Shown here one piece after another: positions 46,117 through 54,650 of a DNA stretch of 64,000 bases. This DNA is from an uncultured Tropicimonas sp. GTDB lineage: Bacteria > Pseudomonadota > Alphaproteobacteria > Rhodobacterales > Rhodobacteraceae. A program made the position numbers and the translations under genes. Position 1 is the stretch's first letter; every line of letters begins with the position of its first letter. Location of the stretch: the NCBI GenBank assembly GCA_947497945.1, contig CANMIP010000009.1, positions 1 through 64,000 of the forward strand. Direction: 5' to 3'. A model generated the notes under the pieces. The model was given only the letters and a program-made list of their open reading frames with translations. It did not search any database and was not told the origin of the DNA.

Positions 46117-47496
46117 CTAGCCGAAGACCTTGGTCAGAGCGTTGTCGATTGCGTCCGTGATCCGGTCGATATCGTCCGGCGACGCGATCAGCGCTGGCGA
46201 CAGGCAGAGCGTATTGTTCAGGCCCGGCAGCGAGCGATTGGTCACGCCGATGATCACACCCTGCGCGCCGCATTCGGCAACAACAGCCTGCGCGAGCTTC
46301 TCGTCCACCGGTTCCTTGCTGACACGGTCCGCGACCAGTTCGGCGCCGCAGAAGAGGCCCTTGCCGCGCACATCGCCGATGACCGCATGTTTCTCCATCA
46401 GCGCATGCAGGTTCGCCATCAACCGCTCCCCCATCGCGGCCGTGTTCTCCAGCAACCCTTCCTCCTCGATGATTCGCATGTTCTCCAGCGCGGCCGCCGG
46501 TCCCGCGGTGCAGCCGCCGAAGGTCGAGATATCGCGAAAATAGTTCATCGGATCGGAGGCGTCGTCCTTGAACATCTCGAAGACCTTCTCCGTCGTCACC
46601 ATGCAGGCGATCGCGGCATAGCCGGACGCCACACCCTTCGCCATGGTGACGAAATCCGGCTTGATCCCGTATTGCTGGTAGCCGAACCATTTGCCGGTTC
46701 GGCCTATGCCGCAGACAACCTCGTCGATATGCAGCAGGATCTCGTATTTCGCACAAATCTCCTGCACCCGCTCCCAGTAACCCTCGGGCGGTGTGATCAC
46801 ACCACCGCCCGCCGTCACCGGTTCCAGGCAGAGTGCGCCCACGGTCTCCGGTCCCTCGCGCAGGATGACTTCCTCGATCGCATCCGCCGCCCGCTCGCCA
46901 TAGTTCTCCACGTCCCACTGTGCGCGATATTCGCAGCAATGCGGTACCTCGACGAAGCCCGGCGTGTAGGGCCCGTATTGCGCATTCCGCTCCGGCTGCC
47001 CGCCGGCCGAGATCGTCGCGATGGTCGATCCGTGGTAGTCCCGTTCGCGGAACAGAATCTTGTGTTTCTTGCCGCCATGGCGCTTGTGAGCGATCTGGCG
47101 GACCATCTTGAAGACCTTCTCATTGGCCTCCGAGCCCGAATTCACGTAATAGACCCGGCTCATTCCCGGCATCTTCGAGATCAGTTTCTCGGCGAAGAGC
47201 GAGCCGGGGATGGAGCCTGCCGACTGGGCGAAATAGTTCAACTTCACGAGCTGGTCGCGCACCGCGTTGGCGATGCTCTCGCGCCCGTAGCCGACATTCA
47301 CCGTCCAGACACCGCCCGAAACCGCATCGAGATATTCCTTGCCCGAGGCGTCCCAGACATTGATTCCCTTCCCCTCGACGATGATGCGCGGGTCATTCTC
47401 CTCCAGCGGCTTGTGCTGGAGAAGGTGGTGCCAGATATGGGCGCGGTCGGCTTCGATGACGCGGGAGAGATCGTTGGCGGGCAGGTCAAGCGTCAT
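46117..47496 (-). CDS. tpa: Taurine--pyruvate aminotransferase
   Basis: 459 residues from the ATG at 47496. Class III PLP fold: VYYVNSGSEANEKVFKM, the PLP Asp in LLHIDEVVCGIGRTGKWFGY, and the Schiff-base Lys in TMAKGVASGY. LNYFAQSAGSIPGSLFAEKL is characteristic of Tpa. It converts taurine and pyruvate to sulfoacetaldehyde and alanine. It is divergent from the taurine transporter tauABC, which supports the call; xsc, the next enzyme, is not in the window. Confidence 0.88.
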   Translation of the reverse strand: MTLDLPANDLSRVIEADRAHIWHHLLQHKPLEENDPRIIVEGKGINVWDASGKEYLDAVSGGVWTVNVGYGRESIANAVRDQLVKLNYFAQSAGSIPGSLFAEKLISKMPGMSRVYYVNSGSEANEKVFKMVRQIAHKRHGGKKHKILFRERDYHGSTIATISAGGQPERNAQYGPYTPGFVEVPHCCEYRAQWDVENYGERAADAIEEVILREGPETVGALCLEPVTAGGGVITPPEGYWERVQEICAKYEILLHIDEVVCGIGRTGKWFGYQQYGIKPDFVTMAKGVASGYAAIACMVTTEKVFEMFKDDASDPMNYFRDISTFGGCTAGPAAALENMRIIEEEGLLENTAAMGERLMANLHALMEKHAVIGDVRGKGLFCGAELVADRVSKEPVDEKLAQAVVAECGAQGVIIGVTNRSLPGLNNTLCLSPALIASPDDIDRITDAIDNALTKVFG

Positions 47497-47589
47497 GGCA
47501 GGATTCCTTGGACAGGGGATGGAACTGGAAAAGACGCCGCGCAAAGGGCGGCGTATTTCTTCCCAAACTGCACGGAAAACAGACTGATT

Positions 47590-47622
47590 ATAGGTCCAGA
47601 TTCATATTTGGAATAGATCCAG
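47590..47622 (-). promoter_or_regulatory. Candidate TauR operator: direct repeats
   Basis: On the minus strand CTGGATCTAT (47622-47613) and CTGGACCTAT (47599-47590), two direct repeats 23 bases apart in the tpa-tauA divergent promoter. They resemble the CTGGACYTAA repeats reported for the MocR-type regulator TauR in Rhodobacter capsulatus. tauR is not in the window. Confidence 0.6.
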
Positions 47623-47745
47623 ATAAGTAGGGCTGTTGCCAGACCCCAGCTCTCGGTTACGGTTTCAGCTGTGCAGACAGGTCATTCGTGGCCTGCCAGA
47701 CGGGAAATACCCGCGATTCTGCGTAGCAACAGGAGAGAGAAACGC

Positions 47746-48744
47746 ATGACGCTCAAGACAAGAATCCTCGGCGCTTCCGCCGGCCTTGCCCTTTTCGCAG
47801 GCGCCCCCGGAGCATTTGCCGCCGATCTGACGGTTGGATATTTCCTCGAATGGCCGATGCCGTTCCAATACGCGAAAGCGACCGGGATGTATGACGAAGC
47901 GCTCGGGATGGAGGTGAACTGGGTCTCCTTCGATACCGGCACCGCGATGTCGGCCGCGATGGCCTCGGGGGACGTGCAGATCTCGGTCAGCCAGGGCCTG
48001 CCGCCCTTCGTCGTCGCCACCTCGGCGGGCCAGGACCTGCAAATTGTCGATATCGCCGTGTCCTATTCGGAGAATGACAATTGCGTCGTCGCCGAGGCGC
48101 TGGAGATCGACAAGGACAGCGCCAAGGAGCTGGAAGGCAAGAAGGTCGGCGTGCCGATCGGCACCGCGGCGCATTACGGTTTCCTCAAGCAGATGAGCCA
48201 TTTCGGCGTCGACATCACCTCGATGGAGATCGTCGACATGGCGCCGGCGGATGGCGCGGCGGCCTTCGCACAGGGCAATCTCGACATGGTCTGCGGCTGG
48301 GGCGGCGGCCTGCGGCGGATGCTGGAGCATGGCAATGTTCTGTTGACCGGCGCGGAGAAGGAAGAGCTTGGCATCCTCGTGGTCGACGTGACCTCGGCGC
48401 CGGCGAATTTCGTGGCGGAAGGGGCCGAGACGCTGGAGGCCTTCCTGAAGGTCACGGCCGAGGCCAACGCGATGTGGAACGCGGGCGACATGAAGGCCGA
48501 GATGCTGGAAGTGATCGCCAAGGATGCGGGCATGGATCTCGAGGCCACCGAGGCGACGATCGGGACCTTCGAATTCCCCTCGGTCGAGGAGCAGCTGGGC
48601 GAGAAATGGCTCGGCGGCGGCCTGCCGGCCTTCATGCTCGGCGTGGCGCAGGTTTTCCAGGAGGCCGGCTCCATTCCCGCGGCGCTCGATTCCTATGAGG
48701 ACGCGGTTGCCCCCGGCCCGCTGACCAGCATCAGCGAGATGTAA
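47746..48744 (+). CDS. tauA: Taurine ABC transporter substrate-binding protein
   Basis: 332 residues from the ATG at 47746 (AGGAGAGAG upstream). Signal peptide with AFA-A cleavage near 25. The mature part ADLTVGYFLEWPMPFQYAKA and MASGDVQISVSQGLPPFVVA fits the NMT1/SsuA/TauA family. Periplasmic taurine capture. Followed by a strong hairpin before the ATPase gene. Confidence 0.88.
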   Translation: MTLKTRILGASAGLALFAGAPGAFAADLTVGYFLEWPMPFQYAKATGMYDEALGMEVNWVSFDTGTAMSAAMASGDVQISVSQGLPPFVVATSAGQDLQIVDIAVSYSENDNCVVAEALEIDKDSAKELEGKKVGVPIGTAAHYGFLKQMSHFGVDITSMEIVDMAPADGAAAFAQGNLDMVCGWGGGLRRMLEHGNVLLTGAEKEELGILVVDVTSAPANFVAEGAETLEAFLKVTAEANAMWNAGDMKAEMLEVIAKDAGMDLEATEATIGTFEFPSVEEQLGEKWLGGGLPAFMLGVAQVFQEAGSIPAALDSYEDAVAPGPLTSISEM

Positions 48745-48768
48745 GGCCCCCAAGGCCAACGCAATCGC

Positions 48769-48794
48769 GGGCGGCGCCGGTTCTGGCGCCGCCC
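48769..48794 (+). terminator. Hairpin between tauA and tauB (attenuator)
   Basis: GGGCGGCGCC, six-base loop, GGCGCCGCCC, then ACTTTATTCC. A weak terminator or 3'-end stabiliser for the tauA message. Confidence 0.75.
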
Positions 48795-48831
48795 ACTTTA
48801 TTCCTCTCAGAACCGAAGGGAATCGCCGCCA

Positions 48832-49638
48832 ATGGACGGCCTCCATATCGAGAATATCTCCATGCGTTTCGATCTGCCCGATGGCACGCATGTGCAGGCG
48901 CTGCAGGACGTGTCGCTGGAGATCAAGACGGGCGAGATTGTCTCTGTCCTGGGACCTTCGGGCTGCGGAAAGACGACGCTTCTCAACATTCTTGCGGGTT
49001 TCCTTGCCCCGACCGGCGGCAGGGTGCGCATGAATGGTCACGTGGTGCAGGGGCCAGATGCCGAGCGCGGCATGGTATTCCAGAAAGGCGCGCTCTTCGA
49101 ATGGATGACGGTGCGCAAGAATGTATCCTTTGGCCCGCGCATGAAGGGTATGCCGAAAGGCGAACGGCGCGAGATCGTCGACCACCTGCTGGAGACCGTG
49201 GGGCTGCAGGATTTCAAGGAGAAGGCGGTCTACGAGCTGTCTGGCGGCATGCAGCAGCGCGTGGCGCTGGCGCGTTGCCTGGCCAATGACCCCGACGTGA
49301 TCCTGATGGACGAGCCACTGGGCGCGCTGGACGCGCTGACGCGGGAGAAGATGCAGGGACTCGTGCTGAAACTCTGGAAGGAGACCGGCAAGACGGTCGT
49401 CCTCATCACCCACTCCGTGGAGGAAGCGCTGCTCCTTGGCGAGCGGTTGATCGTGATGGCACCGCGGCCGGGGCGGATCTACCGTGAATACGAACTGCCC
49501 TTTGCGGATCGTGCCGTGGGCGCAGATCTCCGGCGGGTCAAGAAGAGCGACGGTTTCGGTGATACCCGCGACGAGATCCTGTCGATGATCTGGGAAATGG
49601 AAGAGGAAATCATGGGCAGATCGGAGACCACGGTATGA
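48832..49638 (+). CDS. tauB: Taurine ABC transporter ATP-binding protein
   Basis: 268 residues. Walker A GPSGCGKTT, signature LSGGMQQR, Walker B VILMDEPLGALD, switch His in ITHSVEEAL. The C-terminus extends beyond the ATPase core as usual for TauB/SsuB. Overlaps the permease gene by four bases (ATGA). Confidence 0.92.
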   Translation: MDGLHIENISMRFDLPDGTHVQALQDVSLEIKTGEIVSVLGPSGCGKTTLLNILAGFLAPTGGRVRMNGHVVQGPDAERGMVFQKGALFEWMTVRKNVSFGPRMKGMPKGERREIVDHLLETVGLQDFKEKAVYELSGGMQQRVALARCLANDPDVILMDEPLGALDALTREKMQGLVLKLWKETGKTVVLITHSVEEALLLGERLIVMAPRPGRIYREYELPFADRAVGADLRRVKKSDGFGDTRDEILSMIWEMEEEIMGRSETTV

Positions 49639-50897
49639 CGGGCTGGCTCATCCTGCTGCTCTACATCGTCCTGTTCGCAGGCGGATATCTCATTGTGCAT
49701 TTCATCCGCGGTCTCATGCGGCCCGAACACGACTACAACTCGCTCAAGACGGTCACCTTCGGCGACGAAAGCGCGATCCGTCCGGACCGCGCGGCCTCGT
49801 TCATCTCGGTTGTGGTCATCTTCCTGATCTGGGGCGCTTTCACCGGTTCCAAATGGGTGCCGATCCATATGCCCGGACCCTATACCGGTGAGACGAGCTT
49901 TACCTATACGGCCACCGATGGCTCTGGCGCGACCGACGATGCGACGGTGCATGTGCTTGTGCACGAGGTCGGCGAGAAGGTCGACAAGCCGGAAGTTGCA
50001 CCCGGCGATGGTTTTGCCGCCGACGACGCGGCGACCGTCGGGGCGTGGCGTTCGGTGCTGATCAAGGCGGTCGGAAATGACGGTGAGGGCGCCAAGGTCA
50101 CGGCGGTTGACGGCGAATCGATCGAACCGGGTGACTCGGTCAAGGTCGACAAGGGCGAGGTCACGATGACCGCCAAGGGCTCGCTCAATTTCGAGCCGAA
50201 CAAGGGGCTCCAGATGGAACCGATCTGGATGCCGTCGCCGGAAGCGGTTGTCAGCCGCTTCTTCGAGATCGCGACCGAAGGCTACCAGAACTTCACCCTG
50301 TGGGAGCACCTTGGCTGGTCGCTTCTGCGGGTTGTTGTCGGTTTCATCCTCGGTTCGATGGTCGGAATTCCATTGGGGTATGCAATGGGCCTGTCCGGTT
50401 GGTTCCGTGGCTGGTTCGACCCGATTGTCGAGTTCATGCGCCCTGTGCCGCCACTGGCGTTGATCCCGCTGGTGATCATCTGGTTCGGGATCTGGGAGAC
50501 GGGCAAGATCGTGCTGCTCTTCCTCGCCGCGCTCTGGATCATGACGATCGCGGCGCGGGCAGGGGTGTCGGGTGTGAATATCTCGAAAGTGCATGCGGCC
50601 TATTCACTGGGCGCCTCCAAGCGACAGGTGCTCAGCCACGTGATCGTGCCGAATTCGCTGCCGGAGATCTTCACCGGCGCGCGGGTTGCGATGGGTGTGT
50701 GCTGGGGCACGGTTGTCGCGGCCGAGCTTGTGGCGGCACAGAAGGGGGCGGGGATGATGATCATCGCGGCCTCGAAGTTCCAGCTCACCGACATCGTGAT
50801 CATGGGCATCATCCTGATCGGCATCATCGGCTACGGCATCGACATCCTCATGCGCATCGCCGAACGCATCCTCGTTCCCTGGAAAGGCCGCGCCTGA
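49635..50897 (+). CDS. tauC: Taurine ABC transporter permease with cadherin-like periplasmic insertion
   Basis: 420 residues against about 260-280 for ordinary TauC. Two extra N-terminal membrane segments (about 1-25 and 54-70) are followed by an outside region, about 78-195, holding TSFTYTATDGSGATDDATVH and SLNFEPNKG, patterns of cadherin/VCBS-type beta-sandwich repeats. The standard permease core begins near 215 (SLLRVVVGFILGSMVGIPLG) with an EAA loop HAAYSLGASKRQVLSHVIVP. The insertion could contact the binding protein or taurine; that is inference. Confidence 0.87.
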   Translation: MTGWLILLLYIVLFAGGYLIVHFIRGLMRPEHDYNSLKTVTFGDESAIRPDRAASFISVVVIFLIWGAFTGSKWVPIHMPGPYTGETSFTYTATDGSGATDDATVHVLVHEVGEKVDKPEVAPGDGFAADDAATVGAWRSVLIKAVGNDGEGAKVTAVDGESIEPGDSVKVDKGEVTMTAKGSLNFEPNKGLQMEPIWMPSPEAVVSRFFEIATEGYQNFTLWEHLGWSLLRVVVGFILGSMVGIPLGYAMGLSGWFRGWFDPIVEFMRPVPPLALIPLVIIWFGIWETGKIVLLFLAALWIMTIAARAGVSGVNISKVHAAYSLGASKRQVLSHVIVPNSLPEIFTGARVAMGVCWGTVVAAELVAAQKGAGMMIIAASKFQLTDIVIMGIILIGIIGYGIDILMRIAERILVPWKGRA

Positions 50898-50923
50898 CAG
50901 GCGGGAACCCGAACACAAGGCAC

Positions 50924-50956
50924 AAGGCCCGGCTCGACAACGCGCCGGGCCTTTGC
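50924..50956 (+). terminator. Rho-independent-like terminator after tauC
   Basis: AAGGCCCGGC, ten-base loop, GCCGGGCCTT, then TGCTATT. It ends the tauABC operon. Confidence 0.75.
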
Positions 50957-51070
50957 TATTGCGAAGGCAGGAAATCCCGACATTGCGAACGGCAGTCTTC
51001 TGCCCAAATTGCCTGCGCGCCCGCGCGCGTGCGAGGCAATCCGTGCTGTCGGCGGGACAAAGGAGAGCAG

Positions 51071-51982
51071 ATGTATCACGTTATCCCCGACATTCACGGC
51101 CAGGCCGAAAAGCTCGACGGCCTGCTCGCGCATCTCGGCTGGCGCCGGGGAGGCGCTGGCTGGCAGGCGCCGCGTCCGGGCCAGGAAATCGTCTTTCTCG
51201 GCGATTTCATCGACCGCGGCCCGGAGAATGCCCGGGTCCTCGCCATCGTCCGCTCCCTGATCGATGCGGGAAAGGCGCGCGCGATCATGGGCAATCACGA
51301 GTTCAATGCGATCCAGTTTCACACCGAGGTCGAAGGTCGACCGCTGCGGAAGCGATCCGACAAGAATCTGCACCAGCATGCCTCCTTCCTGCGGGAATAC
51401 CCGATTGCGGCACCGGAAACGGCGGAGGCGATCGGCTGGATGAAGACGCTGCCGCTCTTTCTGGACGAGCCCGGCTTCCGGGCTGTGCATGCCTGTTGGC
51501 ACGGACCGTCGATTGCGCACCTGCGGACCGAACTTGTGGAGGCACGGCTGGAAGATGCGCTGCTTCACCGTCCGGATTGGACATCAGGCCCGCTTTTCGA
51601 CGCGCTGCAGAATGTGACCAGTGGGCTGGAGGCGCCGCTGCCGGACGGGTATTCCTTCCGCGACAAGGATGGCGTGGAGCGCCGCCATACCCGTATCGCG
51701 TGGTGGTTGGCCGAGGCCCGGAACTGGCGGCAGATTTCCCGTTCCGTGCCCGATCCGGACTGCCTGCCGCAGACCCCTCTGCCGTCGGAACTGGCCGCAT
51801 GGCGGTATCGCGAGCCGTGCCCGGTTTTTTTCGGACATTACTGGGAAAGCGGGACGCCCCGCGTCGAGGCTCCCCATGCGCTCTGTCTCGACTACTCCGC
51901 CGGTCTCGACGGCCCGCTCCTTGCCTATGATTTCGACCCGGGCGAAGCGGAGATGTCGGTTTCGCGCATCCGCATGGCCTGA
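51071..51982 (+). CDS. Metallophosphoesterase (PrpE/ApaH-like)
   Basis: 303 residues from the ATG at 51071 (AGGAGA upstream). MYHVIPDIHGQ, FLGDFIDRGPEN, IMGNHEFNA and FFGHYWE give the five blocks of the calcineurin-like fold, including both metal-binding His/Asp sets. Cytoplasmic phosphatase or dinucleotide hydrolase; substrate unknown. Confidence 0.88.
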   Translation: MYHVIPDIHGQAEKLDGLLAHLGWRRGGAGWQAPRPGQEIVFLGDFIDRGPENARVLAIVRSLIDAGKARAIMGNHEFNAIQFHTEVEGRPLRKRSDKNLHQHASFLREYPIAAPETAEAIGWMKTLPLFLDEPGFRAVHACWHGPSIAHLRTELVEARLEDALLHRPDWTSGPLFDALQNVTSGLEAPLPDGYSFRDKDGVERRHTRIAWWLAEARNWRQISRSVPDPDCLPQTPLPSELAAWRYREPCPVFFGHYWESGTPRVEAPHALCLDYSAGLDGPLLAYDFDPGEAEMSVSRIRMA

Positions 51983-51997
51983 ACGGCGCCGTCCGGC

Positions 51998-52519
51998 CTA
52001 GAGAGCCCTGGCACAGGCAATCGCCTTCGCCAGCATCTCCGTGTACCCCTCCATCGGCAGCGTCATCAACGTCTTGCCCGTGTTGTCGCTCAGGGTCAGC
52101 TCCGCGCCGCCCTGGGCGAGCGCCTCGTACCGGGCCGCCCCCTTGGTGCTGCTGTCGATATGCTGGACGAACTCGTCATCATATTGCGCGCCCTTGAAGG
52201 TCACAGGTTTGCCGCCGGCCTCGGCCTTCAGCTTGGCCTTGTGCCGCTTCAGGTCCCAGTCACGAGAGCCGAATTGCAGGATGCTGACCGAGGCACCGGG
52301 AAAGAAGACGACCCGTAACCCGGACGCCCCACCGCCGGTTTCCAGCATGCAGGCCGTTTCGGAGGCGTGAACCTTGCCCTTGTCCAGGTAGCTGAAACCA
52401 TCCAGCGAATAGGCCGTCCAGCTTCCGGAGGCGGCGAGCTTGTTTCGTCCGTCCTCTCCGGCATTCGCCAATGCTGCGGCCATCGCGGCCGTCAGGAACA
52501 CACTCAAGGCAATCTTCAT
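51998..52519 (-). CDS. Exported protein of unknown function
   Basis: 173 residues. Signal peptide MKIALSVFLTAAMAAALANA then GEDGRN. Mature part mostly beta with one Cys near each end (SETACMLETG, IACARAL). Family not recognised. It converges with the phosphoesterase gene and diverges from mgsA. Confidence 0.7.
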   Translation of the reverse strand: MKIALSVFLTAAMAAALANAGEDGRNKLAASGSWTAYSLDGFSYLDKGKVHASETACMLETGGGASGLRVVFFPGASVSILQFGSRDWDLKRHKAKLKAEAGGKPVTFKGAQYDDEFVQHIDSSTKGAARYEALAQGGAELTLSDNTGKTLMTLPMEGYTEMLAKAIACARAL

Positions 52520-52725
52520 AACGTCTCTCCCGGAACCGGACCGCGACAGGGCCCTGTCACGGCCTTAGGGTCGCTTTCCGACCGTCGCCTTGATGCAGGT
52601 CATGAATTTGCCTGAAATTGCAGCAGGTTGACGCAAGGTCCCGGGCGCGGTGCGTGTGCACGCTTGTGTGGCGCGCAAATCCGTCGGATAGGAACAGGGA
52701 CCAGACAAGCCCCAGGAGAGGCAAG

Positions 52726-53157
52726 ATGACCCGAATGTCCGCGCGCAAGCGCATTGCGCTGGTGGCGCATGATGCGATGAAACCGGCGATTGTCGCCTGG
52801 GCGAAGCGCAACCGCGAGATCCTCGCCCGCCACGAGCTTTTCGGGACCGGCACAACCGGCGGGCGGGTTGCCGAGGGCGCCGGTCTCGATGTGACACGGC
52901 TCAAGAGCGGCCCGCTGGGCGGCGACCAGCAGCTCGGCGCGATGATCGCCGATGACAAGCTCGACGTTCTGATCTTCTTCACCGACCCGCTCACGGCGAT
53001 GCCGCATGATGTCGACGTCAAGGCGCTGACCCGGATCGCCACGCTGGAGCAGGTCGTCATGGCCTGCAACGCCGCGACGGCCGATTTCGTTGTCGCCTCG
53101 GACATGCTGGACAGCGAGTACACGCCGATCGAGGAAGAAACGGACCACGCGCGCTAG
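52726..53157 (+). CDS. mgsA: Methylglyoxal synthase
   Basis: 143 residues from the ATG at 52726 (AGGAGAGG upstream). KRIALVAHDAMKPAIVAWAK, ELFGTGTTGGRV, and SGPLGGDQQLGAMIADDKLD holding the catalytic Asp, then FFTDPLTAMPHDVDVKAL. It turns dihydroxyacetone phosphate into methylglyoxal. Normal length. Confidence 0.97.
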   Translation: MTRMSARKRIALVAHDAMKPAIVAWAKRNREILARHELFGTGTTGGRVAEGAGLDVTRLKSGPLGGDQQLGAMIADDKLDVLIFFTDPLTAMPHDVDVKALTRIATLEQVVMACNAATADFVVASDMLDSEYTPIEEETDHAR

Positions 53158-53336
53158 GCGCAGCTTGGGGTGACGGGGGCAAGGAACCGATGATGGTGGA
53201 GCGCTGGCGCTTTGCCTCCCGCGCGCATCGCTCTGATCTTCTCCCGATTTGACCGGGGTAAAGTGAAAACCACAGATGTTGTGGCGCCAGCTCACGGGCA
53301 GGGGTTGTCCCGGCTCACGACCACTGCAGGCCTCGC

Positions 53337-54590
53337 CTAGCGTATCGACCGGCCCTTGAAGATCGCGTCCTTGCCGAACTTCTCCCGGATTGCGTCCGTC
53401 GCGCGTTCGGCGGCGGCACGGTTGCCGGCCTGCGGGTCGAGCAGATCGCCGGTCAGATCCGCCTTGCTCGCCGGCACCAGTTCGGAAATGCCGACACCCA
53501 GCAGGCGGAACGGCCCGGAAGACAGCGCCGGCAGGAGCAGTGCCTCCGCCTCGGCATAGATCTTCTCGGCAAGCTGCGTCGGCTCTTCCAGCGCGTGGCG
53601 ACGGGTCAGGATCTTGTGGTCGGCCTGCTTGAGCTTCAGCGTCACGGTCCGGCCGGCCAGCCCCTTGGCCTTGGCCCGGTCGGCAACCTTTTCCGTCATC
53701 CGCCAGGCGTAGCCCTTCAGCCGGTCCAGCGCCGCGATGTCCTCGCTGAAAGTGGTCTCGTTCGAGATCGATTTCAGCCCGCCGCCCGAGGCGACCCGCC
53801 GCGAATCCTCGCCACGTGCCAGGTGCCAGAGCCGGTCGCCCTGCTTGCCGAAGCGCTCATGCAACGCCTTGCGATCCCAGCGGCGAAGATCGGCGAAGGT
53901 CCGTATCCCGGCGCGGGAAAGCTGCGCCTGTGCGACCGCCCCCACACCCCAGATCAGCGAGACCGGCTTGTCGGCGAGAAAATCCAGCGTCTCGGCTGCG
54001 CCGATGATGGAGAACCCGCGCGGCTTCTCAAGGTCGCTCGCCACCTTGGCAAGGAACTTGCAATGGCTCAGCCCGATCGAGCCCGACACCCCGATCTCTT
54101 CCTCCATCCGCTTCACCAGCTGCGCCAGCATCACCGCGGGCGGCGCATGATGCAGCCGGGCGGTGCCGGTCATGTCGAGGAAAGCCTCGTCGAGGGAGAG
54201 CGGTTCGATGGAAGGGGTCATCTCCTCCATCATCGCCCGGATCTGCCCGGACACTTTCGTGTAGATATCGTGTCGTGGCTTGACCCAGACCGCATCCGGG
54301 CAGAGCTTCTTTGCTTGGAAGGCCGCCATCGCCGAGCGCACCCCGTAGAGCCGCGCGATATAACAACAGGTCGAGACCACCCCGCGCTGCCCGCCACCGA
54401 CGATGACCGGCTTGTCGGCGAGATCGGGATCCATCGCCTTGTGCACGGAGGCGAAAAAGGCGTCGCAATCCATATGGGCAATCGAAAGATCGAACAGCTC
54501 CGGATGGGACAGCACGCGCGGCGATCCACAGGCCGGACAACGACGACCGGTCTCGAATGTTTCAAGGCAATCTCGGCAAAGCGCGGGCAT
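53337..54590 (-). CDS. dinB: DNA polymerase IV with N-terminal zinc ribbon
   Basis: 417 residues. Y-family polymerase: SIAHMDCDAFFASVHKAMDP, SLDEAFLDMTG with the catalytic Asp-Glu, and a helix-hairpin-helix near SLIWGVGAVAQAQLSRAG. The first 25 residues carry Cys5, Cys8, Cys18 and Cys21 (CRDC...CPAC), a probable zinc ribbon absent from E. coli DinB. The C-terminus lacks a clear beta-clamp-binding QLxLF motif. SOS-type translesion synthesis. Confidence 0.93.
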   Translation of the reverse strand: MPALCRDCLETFETGRRCPACGSPRVLSHPELFDLSIAHMDCDAFFASVHKAMDPDLADKPVIVGGGQRGVVSTCCYIARLYGVRSAMAAFQAKKLCPDAVWVKPRHDIYTKVSGQIRAMMEEMTPSIEPLSLDEAFLDMTGTARLHHAPPAVMLAQLVKRMEEEIGVSGSIGLSHCKFLAKVASDLEKPRGFSIIGAAETLDFLADKPVSLIWGVGAVAQAQLSRAGIRTFADLRRWDRKALHERFGKQGDRLWHLARGEDSRRVASGGGLKSISNETTFSEDIAALDRLKGYAWRMTEKVADRAKAKGLAGRTVTLKLKQADHKILTRRHALEEPTQLAEKIYAEAEALLLPALSSGPFRLLGVGISELVPASKADLTGDLLDPQAGNRAAAERATDAIREKFGKDAIFKGRSIR

Positions 54591-54650
54591 GGCTGCAGAT
54601 TAGCGCCTTTTGGCATCCGGTTCGAGCGGGAACGGTGCCCGGAGGCGCGC

